Source: Lactifluus volemus (lineage: Eukaryota > Basidiomycota > Agaricomycetes > Russulales > Russulaceae). From it: DNA of 64,000 nucleotides. The position numbers and the translations under genes were made by a program. Numbering within the stretch: the stretch's first letter is position 1; each line of letters opens with the position of its first letter. Shown here piece after piece: positions 57,931 to 64,000 of this stretch. Location: the NCBI GenBank assembly GCA_022376515.1, contig WTXI01000002.1, positions 310,001 to 374,000 on the forward strand. Direction: 5' to 3'. The notes beneath the pieces were generated by a model that had not been told where the DNA came from, made no database searches, and worked only from the letters and a program-made list of their open reading frames with translations.

Positions 57931-60505
57931 TAAGTAACACACTTTCGCGTTTGAGATGGCTTTTTACGGGGAGATAATTTTCCACTGGTTGATTGGATTA
58001 ATTCGTACGATAGACCACGATGGTGGGTGCTTTGTGCTTTGTGGAGTGAAAATCAGACGTAATAGACTCAGGCGCCGCAATGGGCTGGGATGGTCGATGA
58101 GATGAAATTGCAAGAAACTAGACATGTGAATAGTAAGAATGAGGAAGAATGAGCTCAACTCGAGCGATAAGTTCAACTGCGTTCATCCCACGACGATCGA
58201 CCGGGCACCCGCTGGGCAATAATTGCAAGAGTTTATTACAAGGAGTGCTTTATTTAAATAATCAGTGCTCACCTATACAGTACGTTCCGGGAACGAGTCA
58301 ATAGCAAGGACAACACAGCCACATACACCTGAGCACCGCACCAACTCCGGGGTTTATTCGATGTCATGTTGATGGGATGTTTCTTCTCATTCTTGCCAGG
58401 AAAATCAGATTCATCACGTAAATGACATCAATGGAAGGGATTTGAGCAGGAGGTTATGGTTATACGAGTGATGCTGTAGCGCGAAATCTATTCGTTCGGT
58501 TAAAATTTGTATCGCATGTCGACCACAGAAGTTGATGTGTCCCTATCCGCGGGAGGAAAGGCCACACTATGTTGGACGAAGAGACATGTTGAAAAGTCCT
58601 TCTAAGGTTCAAAGCGACACTGGTGACGATTGGAAGGGAAATAATGTCACCAGTCAATTGGGTCTCATGATGTACAATGTTCGCCGATCATTGAGCGCAG
58701 AGGGCTAGAGGGGAGTGAATAACGAGCGGGGCAGAGATTGAGGGACAGGAGCTGTGTGGGTGAAAAAGCCAGGAGAGCGGGCATTGAATTGAACTGCGAT
58801 GGCACAACAGGCGATTCTCTTCTCCCTACGAGCCACTATGAGCAACACAATCCGGTCCCTGTCACCTTCCTTAGGCTTCCCCAATTGTAATAACAATTAT
58901 CTTTTTTCTTGGGGGGACTCGGCCCATGCCATCTCACTTGTTCTTGTCTCTTCCACAACGTCGTAGTTCACAAGACCCGTTTCCCGGATTTTTTGACCGT
59001 TCCAACTCGTCATCTTGAAGGAATTTGGGGGCAAGCATCGCTTCGTTGTCGCTGGACGGCCAACATCTCGTCCCAAGTCCTTTCCCCCCGGTATCGAGCA
59101 AATCTTTTTTCTTTTCGGACCAGTTGAAAATGTCCCAAGCTTCCCTTTTTCCCTGTCAAGGCCACGATACAGCCCAGTTGGTGTCGGTCAGCCATTTCGT
59201 GAAGACCATAGGATTCGGTTTCCAGAGACTTGCCACCAGATCAAGGCGCTAATGCATGCTAGGTATCTTGATGTCTTCGTTCCGAAAGTACAATCACTTC
59301 ACACCACACTTCTGCTTGCTTGCGAGCATTTTCCCCATTTTTTTTGTTTCTGCTTTCTCTAGTGCCGGCCAGTAACATCTGGTTGAGCTTGATGCACGAC
59401 CACGTCACTTGATGCAGTCATCAGAATTTACTTCGGGTATTGGTCACACCGGGCTGGAAATCAAACTTCAGAGACTTGTTCTTGCTGGGACTACGAAGGA
59501 ACATTGGATGACTCGCCTTCGACCTTTTCGACCGTCACAGTCACGCCATTCGTGACTCGACCACTGTCACACGTCACTGGGAAGTACCAGGATATATTCC
59601 TTGGTGTGGTGTGTCGTGCTTACTCTGTAGTCCCAAGAGTTTGTCCTTGGAGGGATTTTGGAATATATTTCGTCGCCGGAGAAGTGTCTTTAGCAAACAC
59701 CTGCACAAGTTGACACGTCTGCCTACAGACAGAGGGAAAACCGAGGAAACAGTTGGCGCGTATCCGAAGGAATCAGTATCATATTAGACGCAAATTATTG
59801 GGGTATTTCGCACAACATTTCTGGTCTTATGGGACGGAGAGTAAGCTTGATCAGTGGTGATGCTTTCTGGGCTTTATTCGCTGCCACTCACGAACGCGTC
59901 ACTTCGGAAGCAAATCCCCTTCGCCTGAGTGTTATCCGTCTTACACCTTCCTATTCTCTTCTACTATCGTTCTTTGCAGCAATGATATCTGCATCCGAGA
60001 AGTCAGTTGTCGAGGAGTTGGGGGGGAAGGTCACGCTCGCACCGGGAATGCGGGCCTACACGTTGTGTAGTTTCAGAATTCCCAAAGGTGAGAGAAGGAT
60101 CAACATTCGAGGATCTGTACCAAGCGCTTTAAGTTTGACAGCACTCGCAAGGTAATTGTCAACGGGCCTTCCCTGATGGGAACCGCGCGGGGCAGCGGAT
60201 GGACGGATGGACGAGTACGCGCCAACCAAGAGATGGTTCGTAATTCAAGACCAGGAAGCCGCCCGTACGGACGCGGACCCCGTCTAGTGCTCGAACACGG
60301 GGACCTTTACGGGTACCTTTGGACATTCTCATTGGCTTTCGCACAAAAGCTTTTAGGACCACCTTCTCATCGCGCCTTTTAAATCTATTCTTCCCCTTCT
60401 TTCCCTCATCACCCTCGCCCGTTTTCCTTCCCTCACACTATGAGGCGAAATCACCAACACGCACGTCCACACATTCATCCTCCATTCCCATCGTTTACCT
60501 GGGTC
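57931..60505. other. Mostly non-coding, unrecognised fragments
   Basis: Some stretches look weakly coding (plus 59015-59270, 59480-59713, 59820-60155, with a VEELGGKVTLAPGMRAYTLC segment), but I could not join exons or name a family. A basic minus-strand frame lies at 60159-60362. A decayed or unrecognised gene is possible at 58990-60155. Confidence 0.35.
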
Positions 60506-60881
60506 ATGACGACCCAGGAGAACCCGCCAAGCGCAGAACATGCATACGGCTACGTGCAAAATGCACGGAGAAGCCTAAAAACGCGTCTTCCCACCTATCG
60601 CGATCCATGTGCCCCGCGTTCCTCCATCGACTCATCTCCAGCGCGTGACGAAAAGTTAATGGTGAGATCATTATCAACTTCTTACCTGTCCAACGTCGAG
60701 CAGTAACTGATCATTTTCCTCTATATATTAGGAAACGGTAGATTATCGCTTCCAAGAACCGCTAACACCGAAATACGTGGTACCGAGACCACTGCCACTA
60801 GCAGCAGTCGCTATCGCGAATCCAACATGCGAGTGCCCTGAAACCCTGATGACAACAATGGACAGAAAAGAAATGGATTGA
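60506..60881 (+). CDS. Small protein, 101 aa, two exons
   Basis: Exon 1 (60506-60661) codes MTTQENPPSAEHAYGYVQNA, RRSLKTRLPTYRDPCAPRSS and IDSSPARDEKLM. The intron (60662-60731) has donor GTGAGA and acceptor ATTAG. Exon 2 (60732-60881) codes ETVDYRFQEPLTPKYVVPRP, LPLAAVAIANPTCECPETLM and TTMDRKEMD. Phase 0 throughout, total 306 nt. The product is Pro-rich and hydrophilic, with a CEC dipeptide-type Cys pair. I know no family. The gene lies just left of a CpG-free stretch. Confidence 0.5.
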
Positions 60882-60943
60882 TGTGCACCCTGCAACGCAG
60901 ACTACTCCCTTAAAGTTCTCACAAATCGTGTTGAGGGTGCTGC

Positions 60944-61561
60944 GTCATGCCCTTCACCTCTCCAACTGATTCACAATCATCACTATTACTAAATTATGGT
61001 GTTAGTGAACTAAAAGTCATCATGACATTTTTTTTTACTTTACTTGGGTTTCTGTTTGTTTACATTTCATTTCATCTATGCTCATAGACCTGATAAACAT
61101 TTGCAGTGAAAATAGCAATTGATTGTTCTAACAACTTGTTCCAAATTTCAATCCTTAAGGTCTGTAAGGCTGTAGATTATGTGCTACTTGTTGTGGCTCA
61201 TAGGGGCCATTGCTTGAAGTGAGCTTGTCATCAACTAAGGTTCATCTTTAAGGGTGATGGCCTTTCCAGGTATTGAATCTCAGTGTGAGTCACCAGAACA
61301 GAGTCAACCCCAAGTTGTGATCAGACATACACTCAAAGGTTGAGAAATGGTAAGCCATCTGATCAGCTAATGTTCATGAAAGTGCAACACTTATCTGTTG
61401 TAGAGGCAAGTGGCTTGCAGTGCATGCAAGTAAAACCCTTATGAGTCATCAGGACTCAGAGCCCAGATAGACAACACAAAACCATAACACTTGTCACATA
61501 CACCATTCTGCTCTGCTCTTGAGAATACATGGACTAGGGCATCCAGAGAACCCTGTGGTGT
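60944..61561. other. CpG-free block, probable decayed repeat
   Basis: No CpG occurs between the CG at 60943-60944 and that at 61562, about 617 bp, while neighbouring DNA has one every few tens of bases. The block is rich in TG and CA and has no open frame of note. This is the mark of methylation-driven or RIP-like CpG loss in a repeat. The segment starting TGTTGAGGGTGCTG (60929) could be an LTR end, but no matching end or target duplication was found. Confidence 0.6.
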
Positions 61562-61676
61562 CGCTGCACTAGATCATCTGGGTAGGGTTCCAGACGGGGG
61601 ATAAGAGAAGAGGAAGGAAATGATGAGCGAAACGAAGAGGGGATTAAGTCGACGGGATCACATCGACATCCCTTAC

Positions 61677-64000
61677 TCAGCAGTTGGCAGGCGCCGTTTG
61701 TGCATCCGACTTTGTCGTATGTGGCACCACACTGCTCTCCGCAATTGCAAGTAAGAACCGCTCAACGACGGCCTTGCCGTGTCGCAGGTTTGACAGAGAG
61801 ATGTGCTCGTTTGGTAAGTGCGCTTGTCCCTATTTGAACAACCGTACCGCGGTAGGTGACTAACGATGAACAATCGAGGTAGCCGAGCTGGTGTACTTAC
61901 CGAGCTCTCGCCCATAGGGAGGTGTAACGCCGGACAGCTAAATGCTTTCTCGAGGAACGGTACACAAGGAATGGACTACGTAGCGGCGGGTGACTATGGG
62001 TGAACCACCGCAACCAAAGGGTAGGAAGAGAGGAAGACACGTACACCACCTTCTCGCACGCGCATTGGCTCGGCACCCCACTCGTCGTGAATGGCACGCT
62101 CGAGCTCGAGAAACCATGGATGTGTCAGATCACCGAGCCACCAATCGGCAGTGTGATCTACATTCACCTACGTCAAACGTCATATGACACACCACTAGCA
62201 TTAGCAACCTCACGGAAGGGAAGGCGTTAGGGGTACCTTGATGAGGTTGGTGGAACGGAGCGTATCGAATGACGTGCGTATGTGTTGCACGAGTGCCACG
62301 CAGACCGCATCGAGTATTTGGTCGGGCACGATACGCAGCGAAACCTGGGCAGTAACGGACGCTGGTATGATCGTTGGGTCTGTCGCCGTCATTGTTCGAA
62401 CATGAAGCACGGGTGGACAGGAAATAACGTCGACGCACTATGAGGGCCAGACCCGCGTACGCTGTGAATCGTCAGGGCAGGCTCCCGCCAGCGCGAGTTG
62501 AGCGATGCTGTTGAACACTGGGTAACTGCTCCAAGTAGACGGAAGAGCGTCGCCTCCTCGGCCTCCTGCGGCCGCACTTTGTCATCTGCGACGAAGAATG
62601 GTCAATACTATGAACGGGTATGGGGCGAGTTGAAAACGGACAGAAACCCGGGATGAGCACCCTGCGATCGCTGTCTGTGAGCCCTGCGAGAACCTGAATC
62701 CTGTATAAATTCGAATATTGATTAATTCATATATGATGAATGGAAAGTGCGCACATGTCCTGCATGGGCTCGTGCCATGCACCACCATCAATACCGGAAT
62801 GGCTGTCTTTGGTATCGCGTGACGAGATCTAGATCAGAATGGAACTGAGAAACGGCGATGTCATGAACAATGGACAGTGGCGCCGACCTCGATGTCACAA
62901 TGAACAACGCCGCGAAGGCCATAGGTAATTGACGGAACGCCGCTTGCTATCCAACTCGAGTTGCTACATGACATGAATTGAAAATATACCCCATTGGGTG
63001 GACACAATGCACTCTTACCTGACCAGTATTGCGTCCACCTCTCCGATGAGATCCTATATGTCGTCAAAACATTAGGAAAGACGTCGCATGAGTAGCTCTA
63101 CGCGCCTTGTGTCTCAGCACAGCATCCACGAACCCTCCACTTCCTGTTTCTTCCTCCCCTTCCACAAGAAAAAGCAGATCCACAGCCAGCTTGCGAGTTC
63201 GGAGCAAGTCCGCAGCCGCGCACGCCACTGCTAATACTGGGCCCTTGTCATCAGCGACACCACGCCCATAGAGATAGCCGTTGCGAGCGGTCAGCCTGAA
63301 TGGGTCACTCTCCCACCCCTCGGGCGGTGCGGAGATCACATCATAATGCCTGTACGTCAATTGTGTGGTCTAGTTATAATTGCCGTGAGAAGACGGTTGT
63401 CTCACCCGTAGAAGAGGATACGTGGTTTTCGAAAGGACGTTTGTGCACCCTGGAAGCATGCAAAGACGATCGGATTATGTACGGCCGCCTCATCCGCATA
63501 TAACTATTTGATACACTGTTGGTATTATGCCAAGATGCTATGGGACGAAGAAGGTACATACAGTTTTAGAGGACGCGCCAAGTTGTGCCAAGCATTTGGT
63601 GAGCCAGATGGCCGCCTGCCGACAATCCTCGCGGTAATCTTCGGAGCTCGATACACTCCGAATAGACACGAATTTTGACAGCGCATATATAAGGGTGGTG
63701 TCTGCGTTCTAACTATTAAGTGAAATCTAGAAACGAAGGAGCATAACGTACCATTATAGGTACTATGACCGTCGGCATCAAGAATATCTTCATTGTATTG
63801 GTCGACGGTGGCGAGGTAGATATTCCATATCTGGGCATGCAAGAGGATAAGAGCTAGATGTTAAGGATATATGCGGCCGACCATACGTTGATAGCCCCAT
63901 CATTACCCCCTGTCAAGAGCTCAAATCCCCCAGGTTCTGCGCCGCGGGTAATGATAGACGACAGCACAATTCCAGAATGTGCCTTCCATGAGGCCGTGCA
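61677..64000 (-). CDS. DUG2: DUG2-like glutathione degradosome subunit, M20 peptidase (5'-partial)
   Basis: The 3' part of a gene entering from the right edge. The first visible exons (about 64000-63530) read as the end of a WD40-type region (GGFELLTGGNDGAINVW, DILDADGHSTYN). The M20 metallopeptidase part follows: HYDVISAPPEGWESDPF (metal His/Asp), NGYLYGRGVADDKGP (metal Asp), FLVEGEEETGSGGF (catalytic and metal Glu), ITYGLRGVVHCDIEV, SLRIVPDQILDAV, DEWGAEPMRVREGG, PALHLPMGESS and QAHLPNEHIS (metal His), to TGA at 61677. WD40 plus M20 is the Dug2 arrangement. Dug2 with Dug3 forms the cytosolic complex that hydrolyses glutathione to feed Cys, Gly and Glu back. No break was seen in the joins I followed. 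Confidence 0.88.

Noticed and set aside
58990..60155. Patchy coding-looking segments on the plus strand
   Set aside because: Exons could not be joined and no family was recognised; kept only as a note on the spacer.

Overview
The window is nuclear DNA of a filamentous basidiomycete, most likely a mushroom-forming agaricomycete. The evidence is genes cut by many 40-70 nt GT-AG introns, microexons, basidiomycete HNH-nuclease and F-box families, a Ty1/copia retroelement, and short head-to-head promoters. Exon joins were worked out by hand. For COX16, ADE12, the LSM14/SCD6 gene, the COA1-like gene, SKN7, ATP18 and RPN7 the summed exons are an exact multiple of three and match the usual family length.

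Layout. 1-5300: a roughly 3 kb tandem duplication, each copy with an HNH-nuclease gene followed by an F-box-like remnant; a truncated CBP3-like gene lies between the copies. 5443-5544: intron-bearing tRNA-Gly(GCC). 5757-18739: two related cytochrome P450 genes facing away from each other. A nearly intact-looking copia element (9173-15132, TSD CGCTC) sits between them and is itself split by a 935 bp solo LTR (TSD CGTCC). 19653-29712: a housekeeping block with COX16, a basic polyQ/polyA protein, ADE12, a 72-aa gene, the LSM14/SCD6 gene and a mitochondrial COA1/TIM21-type gene. 29713-43500: gene-poor, with two paralogous uncharacterised genes, a 66-aa spliced gene and a damaged SET-domain gene. 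43501-64000: a second housekeeping block with SKN7, ATP18/VPS11 (head to head), RPN7/RPN6 (head to head), RMP1, a 101-aa gene and the 3' part of DUG2, which runs off the right edge.

Shared functions. RPN6 and RPN7 are two 19S proteasome lid subunits that share a 149 bp promoter carrying a telomere-repeat box. COX16, the COA1-like protein and ATP18 all act in the mitochondrial inner membrane. VPS11 (HOPS/CORVET), LSM14/SCD6 (mRNA decay) and RMP1 (RNase MRP) are core cell functions.

Caution. I located nine frame breaks in otherwise conserved reading frames, and every one is the loss of a single base. Several lie in genes expected to be essential (VPS11, RMP1), so deletion-type assembly errors are at least as likely as real pseudogenes. 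The most unusual signals are an eight-site TGA(C/G)TCA array with exact 14/12 bp alternating spacing in the solo LTR, a 617 bp stretch without a single CpG next to DUG2, and the telobox promoter shared by RPN6 and RPN7.
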